Source of the DNA: Bifidobacterium apousia
GTDB lineage: Bacteria > Actinomycetota > Actinomycetes > Actinomycetales > Bifidobacteriaceae
NCBI RefSeq assembly: GCF_007559275.1
Contig: NZ_VMHK01000002.1
Span: forward strand, 434,001 to 498,000
Length of the DNA stretch: 64,000 nucleotides
Direction: 5' to 3'
Position 1 is the first letter of the stretch. The number at the start of each line of letters is the position of its first letter. The notes under the pieces were generated by a model. That model saw nothing but the letters and a program-made list of their open reading frames with translations, had not been told where the DNA came from and did not search any database. Of this stretch, positions 1 through 9,229 are shown in pieces. A program made the position numbers and the translations under genes.

Positions 1-1332
1 CGGGTTGATCATGCTGTTCATCATGTCCTCGGTCAGTCCCTTATGCTGAGGCACCTCCCGGGCGATGACCGTATTCATGACGATGCCGAAGATGGAGACC
101 ATCAGGGTCTGTCCCAGGGAACGGGCCAGGGTGTTGAAGCTGGTCGAGGCGCCCACGTCACCTGCAGGCACCACACTCTGGGCGGTGATGGTCGAGGTGG
201 TGATGGTCAGGCCGAAGCCGAAGCCGACCACGGCGGAGATGACCAGGAAGATCCAGTAGGCAGTGGCCTGGGGGACGGCTATGTAGCAGAGGCAGGCCGT
301 CAGAATGAAGGCCAGACCGATGTTGGTGGCCCGGTGCGGCGGGTGGTGCATGGTCAGCGGTCCGGCCATGTAGGCTCCCAGGAGCCAAAGGATGGAGGAG
401 GGGGTGACCACGAAGCCGCCCAGCGAAGGGTTCATTCCCAGAACAGACTGCATCCAGATGGGCATGTAGGTGTCAAAGCCCATGAGGAATCCGGCCACCA
501 GGAGCATGCAGATGTTCTGGATGACGAAGGTTCTGATGCGGAAGAGCCGCAGGGGCAGGATGGGATCCTCCTGGCGCCCCTCCACATGAAGCAGCAGGGC
601 AAAGGTGACCAGGGTGGCCGCAGCCAGGACCAGGGTGATTCTGATATCGCCCGCCGATCCCAGGCTCTGCAGGCAGAGCATCAGGCAGATCAGACAGACG
701 CTGAGCAGTCCGATGCCGATGTAGTCGACGCGGGTTTCACGCGCCTGGATATGCTCGCTCAGGAAGATCTGGATCATGATGATGACCAGCAGGCCGATGG
801 GCACGTTGATGGCGAAGACCCAGTGCCAGCTTATCTGCTGGACGATGAAGCCTCCCAGCAGGGGGGCGATGATGGAGGCGATGCCCCAGGCCGAGCCGTT
901 CAGGCCGATCATGCCCGCCCGCTTGTCCAGGGGATAGATGTCGGCCAGAACCGTGTAGGTCAGCGGCTGGATGGCGCCGGCCCCCAGGCCCTGCAGAAAA
1001 CGGGCGCCTATCAGCTGGGGCATGGACTGGGAGAGGGCGCACAGGGTGGATCCGATCACGAAGACCAGCAGACCGATGGTCAGCAGCGGCTTGCGGCCAA
1101 AGCGGTCTGAAAGCTTGCCGTAGATGGGCGTGGTGACCGCCGTCATGAGCAGATAGATGGAGTAGACCCAGTTCATGATAGACAGCCCATGCAGGTCCCC
1201 GATGATGGTGGGCATGGCGGTGGAGACGATGGTCCCCTCGATGGCCGTCATGAAGGTGGCGATGAAGACCGCCACCGTCACCAGGGTGCGGTTGGTCTTC
1301 CTGCCGCTGCCTGTATCGACTGTCTGTGACAA
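1..1332 (-). CDS. DHA2-family MFS drug/solute exporter (partial)
   Basis: Proton-driven efflux transporter of the major facilitator superfamily, 14-helix DHA2 (EmrB/QacA) type. I translated the minus strand: after a short polar N-terminus it reads TVAVFIATFMTAIEGTIV, then motif A-like GKLSDRFGRKPL between helices 2 and 3 and a motif C-like stretch (GLNGSAWGIASIIAPLLGG). The TTG start at 1332 is chosen because a strong purine-rich ribosome site (AAAGAGGGGG) lies just upstream; the first ATG would cut into helix 1. The 3' end runs off the window. A consensus-grade promoter lies upstream (1409-1437). The substrate cannot be read from the sequence. Confidence 0.85.
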   Translation of the reverse strand, partial: MSQTVDTGSGRKTNRTLVTVAVFIATFMTAIEGTIVSTAMPTIIGDLHGLSIMNWVYSIYLLMTAVTTPIYGKLSDRFGRKPLLTIGLLVFVIGSTLCALSQSMPQLIGARFLQGLGAGAIQPLTYTVLADIYPLDKRAGMIGLNGSAWGIASIIAPLLGGFIVQQISWHWVFAINVPIGLLVIIMIQIFLSEHIQARETRVDYIGIGLLSVCLICLMLCLQSLGSAGDIRITLVLAAATLVTFALLLHVEGRQEDPILPLRLFRIRTFVIQNICMLLVAGFLMGFDTYMPIWMQSVLGMNPSLGGFVVTPSSILWLLGAYMAGPLTMHHPPHRATNIGLAFILTACLCYIAVPQATAYWIFLVISAVVGFGFGLTITTSTITAQSVVPAGDVGASTSFNTLARSLGQTLMVSIFGIVMNTVIAREVPQHKGLTEDMMNSMINP

Positions 1333-1408
1333 TCCGAACCCCCTCTTTATATGGTGTATATGGAGTGTTGCTCTGCTTTTGCGGACCAGGCCCGCGAATT
1401 CCTAGTGG

Positions 1409-1437
1409 ATTATAGCCGCACCGTGCGGCCTTGTCAC
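1409..1437 (-). promoter_or_regulatory. Promoter of DHA2 exporter with embedded palindrome
   Basis: On the minus strand, -35 GTGACA (1432-1437), a 17-bp spacer and a perfect -10 TATAAT (1409-1414). The spacer (1415-1431) holds the palindrome GCCGCA-CCG-TGCGGC (1415-1429). A dyad between -35 and -10 is the classic repressor position for TetR/MarR-type control of exporters. The regulator is not in the window. Confidence 0.7.
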
Positions 1438-1463
1438 CGTGTATTCTGCTAAGGTAGTGTGCT

Positions 1464-1537
1464 GGTCCCGTGGCTCAGTTGGTTAGAGCGCCACCTTTAC
1501 ACGGTGGATGTCCCCGGTTCGAGTCCGGGCGGGACCA
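1464..1537 (+). tRNA. tRNA-Val (anticodon TAC)
   Basis: Full cloverleaf: acceptor stem GGTCCCG (1464-1470) pairs with CGGGACC (1530-1536). The anticodon stem CCACC/GGTGG encloses loop TTTACAC, with anticodon TAC at 1498-1500, which reads valine codons. The T-arm carries GGTTCGAGTCC. The 3' CCA is not encoded: the discriminator A (1537) is followed by CAG. No convincing -10/-35 pair was found for it. Confidence 0.95.
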
Positions 1538-1638
1538 CAGGGGTTTTTGAGGGGGCGTGCCCGAAGTCGCGTCTTAGCGCTCACGTAGAATCGATGCACG
1601 ACGATCGTTGGCAAGAAAGGTCAGGAGGTCGATGCCTG

Positions 1639-3354
1639 ATGTCAGCTAAGCCTGATGCCCGTGGAACCGAGGCGACCATCGCGCGCTCGGGCAAGCGCAA
1701 GTGGGGATATGACACCAAGCAGGTGGATGCCTTCCTGGAGCGGGCGCACTCGCTCTATGAGAGCCAGGACCCTGATCTGACCCAGGAAGAGATAGCCAAC
1801 GCCTCCTTCGACCTGTGCAAGAACGGCTACATCATCACCCAGGTGGATGCAGCCCTCTCCCGGCTGGAAAGGGTGATTTCCGACAGGCAGACCAGCCTGG
1901 AGATAGCCCGGGTGGGCGTGGATGGTTGGACGACCAGAATGGTCAGTCTGCAATCCGAGCTGACTACTCATGCCGGCAGGCCTTCGGGCAGCGTCTTCAA
2001 GCGCGGGGATCCCGGCATGCCTTCATACGACTGCAAGCAGGTGGAGCGGCTGATCGAGCAGGTCCTCAACAAGACTTCTGACCAGCTCAACCTGCAGGAG
2101 GGGCGGAAGACGGATTCGGGCAAGTCAAAGAACACCGACATCACGGCTGACCGCGTCTCCAACGTCATCTTCACCCAGCGGCGGGGGCCCAAGGGTTATG
2201 ACGAGCGCCAGGTGGACTTCTTCCTGGCCAAGGCCGTCGAGCTTCTGGAGCAGCTGGAGTCCTTCGCCAGGGTCAGCGAGAGGGCCAAGAGAGCAAGTGC
2301 GAGTTCAACGGCGCCTGCCGCTGTTCCTGCGCAATCGCAGCTTCCTGTGCAGGACTCTTCAGTCTCGGGCGTTCAGCCGCTGATCGGACAGAGTCAGGAA
2401 CCCGCTTGGAGCATCCCCAATGCTTCCCCTGTTGCGGAGGACCAAAGCAGTCAGGACGATTTCGCTCAACTGCATCAGGCGGAACGGGCCATCTTCGATG
2501 CTCCCGCTGCCAGCACGCAGACGGTGCCGACGGCCCAGCCCAACAGCTCCCTGAGTGCCCTGGCTTCAGCGGTCAACCAGCGACTGGCTCAGGACGGCGC
2601 TGGAGCGGCTGTGGATACCGGCGTCACAGGTGCCGGTGCAACGGATGCTGGTACACCTTCAACAGCTTCAGCTCGGTCTGCATCCTCGGTCGATGTCGGC
2701 GCTGGAGCGGCCGCTGCTCCTGCAAATCCGGCTGTCTCCGGTCGGCCTGAATCGGTTATGCCCACCTCTGCGCCAACCAGCTATACTCCTGCAGGCTCAG
2801 CTGCACCCGCGCCGGCTGCGCAATCCATGCCTGTCAACTCGACGGCCTCTTCTTCGCCTTCCCCAGCACCGCAGACTCCTGAGCCGACGGTATTCCAGCC
2901 GACCCCTTCGACACCTGCCGCATCCGCCCCGTCCACATCGACAGGGGCTGCGTTCGTTCCTTCCACAGGTCCGGCATCGCCGGTGCCCCCCTCAACCGAT
3001 GCTGACGCTGACAACTCGTCTGCGCCAGGATCCACCTCAGTTATCTCTTCGCCGTTCGTTGACGGCCCTCTGGGCGCAGGCGGGCCCTTGGGCAGCTATG
3101 CGGAGCCGGCGCCAGCAGCGCCTGAGACCCAGGAGCGTCCCTGGGCCGAAACAGCCGAAAGCAGCACGGATACGCCCGACTGGGCCAAGCCTCGGTACTC
3201 ACAAAACACGCAGGGGAATAAGCAGGCCCAGGATCCGGATTCCTACCTGAACTCCCTGCTCAACCAGGATCTGCCCAAGATGGATCTGGACATCCCCGAT
3301 ATTTCATTCCCAGCCTTCGGTGACGAGGGAGAGCAGGATAAAGGCGGTCGATGA
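1639..3354 (+). CDS. DivIVA-like protein with four DivI1A motifs and Pro/Ala/Ser tail
   Basis: Protein of 571 residues. The first ~210 residues hold four copies of a DivIVA-type helix-start motif (glycine/tyrosine turn followed by QVD and a hydrophobic helix): KWGYDTKQVDAFLERA (21-36), KNGYIITQVDAALSRL (61-76), SYDCKQVERLIEQVL (129-143) and KGYDERQVDFFLAKAV (185-200). Residues ~215-530 are low-complexity Ala/Pro/Ser/Thr and probably disordered. The ATG at 1639 follows AGGAGG at 1623-1628; an open frame reaches back to 1459, but that would overlap the tRNA. It overlaps dxr by 4 nt (ATGA). A role in polar growth or division scaffolding is inferred from the motif only; no enzyme domain is visible. 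Confidence 0.75.
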   Translation: MSAKPDARGTEATIARSGKRKWGYDTKQVDAFLERAHSLYESQDPDLTQEEIANASFDLCKNGYIITQVDAALSRLERVISDRQTSLEIARVGVDGWTTRMVSLQSELTTHAGRPSGSVFKRGDPGMPSYDCKQVERLIEQVLNKTSDQLNLQEGRKTDSGKSKNTDITADRVSNVIFTQRRGPKGYDERQVDFFLAKAVELLEQLESFARVSERAKRASASSTAPAAVPAQSQLPVQDSSVSGVQPLIGQSQEPAWSIPNASPVAEDQSSQDDFAQLHQAERAIFDAPAASTQTVPTAQPNSSLSALASAVNQRLAQDGAGAAVDTGVTGAGATDAGTPSTASARSASSVDVGAGAAAAPANPAVSGRPESVMPTSAPTSYTPAGSAAPAPAAQSMPVNSTASSSPSPAPQTPEPTVFQPTPSTPAASAPSTSTGAAFVPSTGPASPVPPSTDADADNSSAPGSTSVISSPFVDGPLGAGGPLGSYAEPAPAAPETQERPWAETAESSTDTPDWAKPRYSQNTQGNKQAQDPDSYLNSLLNQDLPKMDLDIPDISFPAFGDEGEQDKGGR

Positions 3355-4625
3355 GTCATTTGGCAGTGACGAGTGAAGGAGGGCAGGCCGGTTTGTCGGT
3401 CGAGCGTGAACGCACCTTGGCGGATTGGTCGCCCAGGGCCGATGCTGACCAGTCTCGCAGTCTGGTCATCCTGGGATCCACAGGATCCATCGGTACACAG
3501 GCCTTGGATCTGATCAGTCGTCATAGGGATCGGTTCCAGGTGACTGGATTGGCTGCCGGTGGCGCCCATGTCGAACTGTTGGCCCGTCAGGCCCGTGATT
3601 TTGGCGTGACCCGTCTGGCTCTGGCCGACAGGGCCCAGCTTCCGGCCCTGCAGCAGGCGCTCAAGGCCTTGGGATTGACTGGTATCCAAGTAGAAGCAGG
3701 CATGGAGGCGGTCCAGGCTCTGGCCGGCTCCGGAAGTGATCTGGTCCTCAACGGCATCACCGGATCAGTCGGTCTGCGCCCGTCCATTGCGGCCCTGCAG
3801 GCCGGATCCCAGCTGGCTCTGGCCAACAAGGAGTCCGTGGTGGCCGGCGGCCATCTGCTCTTTGATGCCGAGATACGGCCGGGTCAGATCAACCCGGTCG
3901 ACTCCGAGCATTCGGCCATCTGGCAGTCCCTGCGTTCAGGGCAGCACGGAGAGGTGGCCCGTCTGGTGGTCACCGCTTCTGGCGGTCCCTTCCGGGGCTG
4001 GAGCCGTGACGCTATGCGCCAGGTCACCCCTGAGCAGGCCCTGAACCATCCGACCTGGTCCATGGGGCCGGTGGTCACCATCAACTCCTCCACCATGGTC
4101 AACAAGGGTCTGGAGGTCATCGAGGCCAGCAGGCTCTTCCGGATCGAGCCCGAGAGGATCACCGTGGTGGTTCACCCCCAGTCCGTGGTTCACTCCATGG
4201 TCCAGTTCCAGGACGGGGCCACCATAAGCCAGGCTTCCCCTCCGGATATGCGTCTGCCCATCGCCCTGGGCCTGTCGGCGCCCGTCCGTCTCGACCATGT
4301 GGCTGCGGCCTGCGACTGGTCCAAGTCCAATACCTGGACTTTCGAGCCCTTGGACGACCAGGCCTTCCCGGCGGTCAACCTGGCCAGGCGGGCCCTGGGC
4401 AGCTGCGAGCCCATGACCGCGGTCTTCAATGCCGCCAATGAGCAGGCGGTCAGGGCCTTCCTGGATCACCGGCTGCCCTACCTGGGCATCGTCGAAACCA
4501 TCCGTTCGGTCATGGATGCCATGGAAACGCATCTTCCGGGAACATTCACATCCGTGGAGGTAATGGAGCAAGTCGAGCATGAGGCACGCCAAAGGGCTGA
4601 TGCTTTGATAGACATGACAGCGTGA
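3351..4625 (+). CDS. dxr: 1-deoxy-D-xylulose 5-phosphate reductoisomerase
   Basis: Second step of the MEP isoprenoid pathway: NADPH-dependent conversion of DXP to MEP. Family signatures in order: nucleotide-binding [26 protein letters not shown], metal/substrate loop [20 protein letters not shown], the long motif from HPTWSMGP to KGLEVIEA, and [14 protein letters not shown]. At 424 residues it is ~25-30 longer than usual at the N-terminus. The ATG overlaps the upstream stop, with only AAAGG before it. A much better ribosome site, AAGGAGGG (3376-3383), precedes an in-frame TTG at 3393, giving a 410-residue product closer to family length. Next gene ispG overlaps by 4 nt, so the two are probably co-transcribed. 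Confidence 0.95.
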   Translation: MSHLAVTSEGGQAGLSVERERTLADWSPRADADQSRSLVILGSTGSIGTQALDLISRHRDRFQVTGLAAGGAHVELLARQARDFGVTRLALADRAQLPALQQALKALGLTGIQVEAGMEAVQALAGSGSDLVLNGITGSVGLRPSIAALQAGSQLALANKESVVAGGHLLFDAEIRPGQINPVDSEHSAIWQSLRSGQHGEVARLVVTASGGPFRGWSRDAMRQVTPEQALNHPTWSMGPVVTINSSTMVNKGLEVIEASRLFRIEPERITVVVHPQSVVHSMVQFQDGATISQASPPDMRLPIALGLSAPVRLDHVAAACDWSKSNTWTFEPLDDQAFPAVNLARRALGSCEPMTAVFNAANEQAVRAFLDHRLPYLGIVETIRSVMDAMETHLPGTFTSVEVMEQVEHEARQRADALIDMTA

Positions 4626-5851
4626 GTAGCATTCCCAAGACCGAACAGTCAACATCCTCCCAGGGGTTCCGCAAGACAGGCGAGCAGGCCATCAGCCAGA
4701 CTCCGCTGCATCCTCGTCGCCGCTCCCGTCGGATCATGGTGGGGCCTGTGCCGGTCGGCGGGGGAGCCCCCATATCGGTGCAGTCCATGACCAACACGGT
4801 CACTGCTGACATCAATGCCACCCTGCAGCAGATCGCCGAGCTGGCCGCCGCCGGCTGCGACATCGTACGGGTGGCCGTACCCAGCCAGGACGATGCCGAC
4901 GCGCTGCCCATCATTGCCAAGAAGTCGCCCATCCCGGTCATCGCCGACATCCACTTCCAGAGCAAGTACGTCTTCCAGGCCATCGATGCCGGCTGTGCAG
5001 CCGTCAGGGTCAACCCGGGCAACATCCGCAAGTTCGACCAGGTCGGCCCCGAGATCTGCAAGGCCGCCACGGATGCAGGCATCTCCCTGCGCATCGGGGT
5101 CAATGCGGGCAGCCTGGACAAGGACATCTACGCCCGCTACGGCGGACCCACCCCCGAGGCCTTGGTCGCCTCGGCCTTGAAAGAGGCCCACATGTTCGAG
5201 GACGTGGGCTTCCATGACTTCAAGATCTCCGTCAAGCACCACGATCCCGTCACCACGGTCCAGACCTACAGGCTCCTGGCCTCCAAGGGCGACTGGCCCC
5301 TGCACCTGGGCGTGACCGAGGCCGGGCCCTCCTGGCAGGGGACCATCAAGTCCTGCCTGGCCTTCGGCGCACTGCTGGCCGAGGGCATCGGCGACACCAT
5401 CAGGGTATCCCTGTCCGCGCCGCCTGTGGAAGAGGTCAAGGTGGGCTGCAAGATCCTCGAGTACCTAGGGCTGCGCCAGCGCCACTTCGACATCATTTCC
5501 TGCCCCTCCTGCGGCAGGGCCCAGGTGGACGTGATCGAGCTGGCCAAGGAGGTCACCGAGGGGCTCAAGGACATCACCGCCCCCATCCGGGTGGCCGTCA
5601 TGGGCTGCATCGTCAACGGACCTGGCGAGGCCAGGGAGGCCGACCTGGGGGTGGCATCGGGCAACGGCAAAGGCCAGATCATCATCAAGGGCAAGGTGGT
5701 GCAGACCGTGCCCGAGGATCAGATCGTCCCCACGCTGCTGGAACGGGCCAAGGAAATCGCCGCCCAGATGGATGCCAAGGCGGCGGCCCAGGGTGAAACC
5801 CTGCCGGAGGCAGGGCCCATGGTGGTCCCGGTCACCGGCCGTGCCAGCTGA
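4622..5851 (+). CDS. ispG: 4-hydroxy-3-methylbut-2-enyl diphosphate synthase (flavodoxin/ferredoxin)
   Basis: Penultimate MEP-pathway enzyme: a 4Fe-4S protein converting MEcPP to HMBPP. TIM-barrel signatures are present ([37 protein letters not shown]). Cluster-ligand cysteines lie in [12 protein letters not shown] and in [13 protein letters not shown]. Length 409 is normal, with a short polar N-terminal extension. Start is GTG at 4622, overlapping the dxr stop (GTGA). Encoded directly after dxr, so two MEP steps are coupled and feed the undecaprenyl synthase further downstream. Confidence 0.96.
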   Translation: MSSIPKTEQSTSSQGFRKTGEQAISQTPLHPRRRSRRIMVGPVPVGGGAPISVQSMTNTVTADINATLQQIAELAAAGCDIVRVAVPSQDDADALPIIAKKSPIPVIADIHFQSKYVFQAIDAGCAAVRVNPGNIRKFDQVGPEICKAATDAGISLRIGVNAGSLDKDIYARYGGPTPEALVASALKEAHMFEDVGFHDFKISVKHHDPVTTVQTYRLLASKGDWPLHLGVTEAGPSWQGTIKSCLAFGALLAEGIGDTIRVSLSAPPVEEVKVGCKILEYLGLRQRHFDIISCPSCGRAQVDVIELAKEVTEGLKDITAPIRVAVMGCIVNGPGEAREADLGVASGNGKGQIIIKGKVVQTVPEDQIVPTLLERAKEIAAQMDAKAAAQGETLPEAGPMVVPVTGRAS

Positions 5852-5879
5852 GGGCGTAAGCGCCATCCCCGCCACCGGC

Positions 5880-5885
5880 TACAAT
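5880..5885 (+). promoter_or_regulatory. Candidate -10 of a leaderless promoter
   Basis: TACAAT (5880-5885) followed by 7 nt and then an in-frame GTG at 5893. No Shine-Dalgarno is present before either 5884 or 5893. Actinobacterial leaderless genes commonly show TANNNT about 7 nt before the start codon. No good -35 is visible (TAAGCG at 17 bp). Confidence 0.4.
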
Positions 5886-7605
5886 GGCCGACGTGTCCCA
5901 AGAGGTTGAGCGTTCCCTCCCTGCAAGCGGGTGGAGCAGGGTCAGGCGGCTCATGACCAGCCTGCCCGTCTTCATCATCCTCATGGGTCTGCTGGCCTCG
6001 GTCTCCCACTTGACCGCTGTCCCCTGGAAATACGAACCGGTGGATCAGAATTTTCCCACCCTGACTTCGGACACCGCGGTTACCTTCGACTGGCCTGCCG
6101 GGGTTGACAGGGATAACGTGGGGCAGTACGAGGTCGAATCCCGTCACCAGGAACTGAACGTGGAGCGGCCCTCCACTGGCGAGCACCAACGCATCCGAAT
6201 ACTGATTCGCGCTCCCAAGGAGGCTTCAGGGCATCGGCCGGCCGTGGTCTTCATGCACGGCGCAGGTTACGGCACCTGCGACAACTCCTTCGGGGACGTG
6301 GCTCGTACCTTGGCCTCTGCCGGGTTCGTCACCGTCGTGCTGGACAAGCCGGTCTGGTCCACCACGGACGCAGACCGGGACTATCCTGCCTCGGCCAAGG
6401 CTTACGAACGGGTTGCCAATCTGTTGCGCGACCGGGACGATGTGGATGCATCCAAGGTAGGCATCTATGCCACCAGCGAGAGTACTTGGATCGCCGCCAT
6501 GCTGCTGAGCATGGACCACCGGATCGCTTTCCAGATCCTGCTGAGCCCCATGGTCTATTCCCCGCGGCACGCCATGGGCTTCTTCGTAGCCCAGGATTTC
6601 GCCATTGCCGGAGCCAACCAGGGCTACCAGTCGGTGGTCCGTCGGCTCTTCAGCACCGATGCCTCCCTCTTGGGCCTGAATAATCTGGATATCGATCCCA
6701 CCGACCGCAACACCTATGCCATTCCCACCCTGCTGGCCTACGGGGCCAAGGATGTCATGACTGCCCAGGTGGAGGGGGTGCAGCGCGTGCTCTCCCAGGC
6801 CCATGCCTCGGGCAACGAGAACGTCACTGTGCGGTCCTACCCGGTCTCCAACCATGTGCTGCGGCTGGGGGATGAAGCCCGGACCGGCACGCCCCTGGCC
6901 GACCACTACCAGCAGGACATGGTCGACTGGGCGGTGGGTCAGGTCCATGGCCTGCACCAGACCAGCCCCAGCGTGGGTGGGGCCACCATCCACCAGTCCA
7001 TCGCGGTGCCCACTGACCTGCGGGGTCGGCGCTCGCTGACCGTGTACATGCTGGTCCTGCACCTGCTGACCCTGGTGCTTTTGCTGGCATCCCTGGTCAT
7101 GGCCCTGGTGGCCGGGCTGATGAAGTTGTTCCGTCTGCGCCGACGCAAGGATCCGGTCCTGGGCTTCAGCCATGGCTTCGGCGGCACCTTGGTCACCATT
7201 ACCGGCACCACCCTGGCTACCCTGGTCCTTTTCGGAGCTGGTCTGGGTCAGGTCATCATGGCCGTGGTACGCCTGGGCTGGGGCGGCGTGCCCGACCAGG
7301 CTGGAGTCAGCTACTGGAGCTGGCCGGTCATCCAGGTGGTCTGTGCCCTGGTGATCTGGGCCTGGTCGCGCACTTTCGCCCGCATGGTCGAGGTAGCCTC
7401 ACTCAGGGGATTGGACCGGCTGCCCGACCAGGTGCGCACAAGCAAGGCCGGCGGCCCCAGTCTGCGTCAGCAGATGCGGAGCATGGATCCCAGGCCTGTG
7501 CTGGCCTCCACCCGCTTTGGCGTTGCCCTCTTCACCGTTACCACCCTGGCCATGTTCGGGGTCCTGCTGATCTTCGCCTTCTGGGGTCTGTTCATCTACC
7601 AATGA
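5884..7605 (+). CDS. Membrane-anchored alpha/beta hydrolase with polytopic C-terminus
   Basis: Protein of 573 residues. One membrane segment near 27-45, then an alpha/beta-hydrolase domain (~95-365): oxyanion-type VVFMHGAGYG, a nucleophile-elbow region GIYATSESTW (Ser198 or Ser200; the usual GxSxG is degenerate), acid loop YGAKDVMT and histidine loop YPVSNHVLRL. Four further membrane segments follow (~382-412, 428-455, 472-492, 546-571). The predicted active domain is probably outside the cell. Substrate unknown. ATG 5884 lies within a -10-like TACAAT; GTG 5893 may be the true leaderless start. It sits between ispG and recO, which gives no functional clue. Confidence 0.7.
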   Translation: MADVSQEVERSLPASGWSRVRRLMTSLPVFIILMGLLASVSHLTAVPWKYEPVDQNFPTLTSDTAVTFDWPAGVDRDNVGQYEVESRHQELNVERPSTGEHQRIRILIRAPKEASGHRPAVVFMHGAGYGTCDNSFGDVARTLASAGFVTVVLDKPVWSTTDADRDYPASAKAYERVANLLRDRDDVDASKVGIYATSESTWIAAMLLSMDHRIAFQILLSPMVYSPRHAMGFFVAQDFAIAGANQGYQSVVRRLFSTDASLLGLNNLDIDPTDRNTYAIPTLLAYGAKDVMTAQVEGVQRVLSQAHASGNENVTVRSYPVSNHVLRLGDEARTGTPLADHYQQDMVDWAVGQVHGLHQTSPSVGGATIHQSIAVPTDLRGRRSLTVYMLVLHLLTLVLLLASLVMALVAGLMKLFRLRRRKDPVLGFSHGFGGTLVTITGTTLATLVLFGAGLGQVIMAVVRLGWGGVPDQAGVSYWSWPVIQVVCALVIWAWSRTFARMVEVASLRGLDRLPDQVRTSKAGGPSLRQQMRSMDPRPVLASTRFGVALFTVTTLAMFGVLLIFAFWGLFIYQ

Positions 7606-7620
7606 AAGGACGGGGCCGTC

Positions 7621-8343
7621 GTGGCCATCTATCGTGACGAGGGCTTGGTCCTCAGAACGGTCAAACTGGGCGAGGCCGACCGGATCGTCACCATGCTGAC
7701 CAGGGGACACGGCAAGGTCAGGGCCGTGGCCAAGGGGGTGCGACGGACCAAGTCCCGCTTCGGCGCGCGGCTGGAGCCATTCATGCGTGACGATCTGCTC
7801 ATCTCTCGCGGCCGCAACCTGGACATCGTCTCCCAGGCGGTCTGCATAGCCGCCTATGCGGATGCCATATGCGCCGACTATGACCTCTATGCCAACGGGG
7901 GCGTCATGCTGGAGACCGCTGACAAGCTGGTGGTGGGCGAGCACGAGCCGGCTCCGGAGCAATATCGTCTGCTGGCCTCCGCCCTGGCCAGCCTGGCAGG
8001 TCACCGGCATGGTCCACGTGACATCGGCGCCTCCTATTTGCTGCGGTCCCTGGCGCTGGCTGGCTGGAGGCCCCGGCTGGATTCCTGCATCGTCTGCGGC
8101 CGGACCGACCAGCTGACCCATTTTTCGGTGCCTGGCGGTGGGGTGGTCTGCAGCCGGGACAGGCCTACCGATGCCGTGGCGGTGGATCCCGCCACCCTGG
8201 CACGCTTCCGGGCCCTGAGCAGCGGGGACTGGTCCAAGCTGGACGGCAGGGGCTCCACCCCCCTGTGCGACGGTCTTGTTGAGAAATGGGGCGAATATTA
8301 CCTGGAGCGACCCATCAGATCCCTGAGGCTATTAGATTCTTGA
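7621..8343 (+). CDS. recO: DNA repair protein RecO
   Basis: RecFOR mediator that helps load RecA on SSB-coated DNA. The N-terminal OB-fold begins YRDEGLVLRTVKLGEADRI, followed by the typical TRGHGKVRAVAKGVRR stretch. The helical C-terminus carries a four-cysteine zinc motif (CIVCGR...VVC). Length 240 is normal. Start is GTG 7621, with GAAAGGA upstream. Only 3 nt separate it from uppS, an arrangement common in actinobacteria. Confidence 0.93.
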   Translation: MAIYRDEGLVLRTVKLGEADRIVTMLTRGHGKVRAVAKGVRRTKSRFGARLEPFMRDDLLISRGRNLDIVSQAVCIAAYADAICADYDLYANGGVMLETADKLVVGEHEPAPEQYRLLASALASLAGHRHGPRDIGASYLLRSLALAGWRPRLDSCIVCGRTDQLTHFSVPGGGVVCSRDRPTDAVAVDPATLARFRALSSGDWSKLDGRGSTPLCDGLVEKWGEYYLERPIRSLRLLDS

Positions 8344-8346
8344 AGC

Positions 8347-9141
8347 ATGAGCTTTGACCCCGTCGACTACACCTCCCTGGATGTGCCCGCAGCCCCTTTC
8401 TCCGATCCCACGCGTATCCCGCAGTTCCCCAAGGGCTCAGTCCCGCGGCACCTGGGTGTGATCATGGACGGCAATGGCCGCTGGGCCAAGCAGAGGGGCA
8501 TGGAGCGCACCCAGGGTCACCGGGCCGCCGAGCCGGTGGTCTTCGACACCATAGCCGGGGCCATTGAAGCTGGGGTCCGGTACCTGAGCCTGTATACCTT
8601 CTCCACGGAGAATTGGAAGCGCTCGCCGGCCGAGGTCCGCTTTCTGATGGGCTTCTCCCGGGACATCATCCACCGTAGGGTGGCCCAAATGGATGACTGG
8701 GGGGTGCGCGTGCGCTGGGCTGGCCGTCGGCCTCGACTCTGGAAGTCGGTCATCGACGAGCTGGAAGCGGCCATGGAGCGCACCCGGCACAACAGCAGAA
8801 TCGATGTGATCTTCTGCATCAACTACGGGGGCAGGGCTGAGCTGGCCGATGCGGCCACAGACATCGCCCGAGAAGTTGCGGCCGGGCAGATCAAGGGTTC
8901 CAAGGTGACCGAAAAGATGATCGCCCAGCACCTCTACAACCCCGACATTCCGGATTGCGACCTGGTTATGCGCACCTCTGGGGAGCAGCGCACCTCCAAT
9001 TTTCTGCCCTGGCAGGCGGCCTATGCGGAGCTGGATTTCGTCCCTGAGCTCTTCCCGGACTGCGGGCGTGAGGTGCTCTGGCGCGCCATCGACGATTACA
9101 TCCACCGGGACAGGCGCTTCGGCGGCGTGGAGAATGCCTGA
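8347..9141 (+). CDS. uppS: Undecaprenyl (polyprenyl) diphosphate synthase, cis-type
   Basis: Condenses isopentenyl diphosphate units in cis to make the polyprenyl carrier for peptidoglycan and other glycans. The family signature HLGVIMDGNGRWAK contains the catalytic Asp; GHRAAEPVVFDT, LYTFSTENWKR, INYGGRAEL and the C-terminal RTSGEQRTSNFLPWQ/AELDF blocks are all intact. 264 residues with a ~34-residue N-terminal lead. The start lacks a clear Shine-Dalgarno; TAGATT (8333-8338) lies 8 nt before ATG, so it may be leaderless or coupled to recO. Confidence 0.95.
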   Translation: MSFDPVDYTSLDVPAAPFSDPTRIPQFPKGSVPRHLGVIMDGNGRWAKQRGMERTQGHRAAEPVVFDTIAGAIEAGVRYLSLYTFSTENWKRSPAEVRFLMGFSRDIIHRRVAQMDDWGVRVRWAGRRPRLWKSVIDELEAAMERTRHNSRIDVIFCINYGGRAELADAATDIAREVAAGQIKGSKVTEKMIAQHLYNPDIPDCDLVMRTSGEQRTSNFLPWQAAYAELDFVPELFPDCGREVLWRAIDDYIHRDRRFGGVENA

Positions 9142-9229
9142 GAAGACAGAGCTTCCAATTTTGTGAGGTTAGCCATAATAGTCCAAATTTACAGGTCTGA
9201 ACACTCTCGTAACGCCCATGAAAGGTAGT

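Noticed and set aside
1431-1460. Promoter for tRNA-Val (TTGTCA plus TAGTGT)
   Set aside because: With 18-bp spacing the start would fall inside the tRNA; no other pair fits well.
1459-1638. Upstream extension of the DivIVA-like gene
   Set aside because: It would overlap tRNA-Val; ATG 1639 has a strong AGGAGG.
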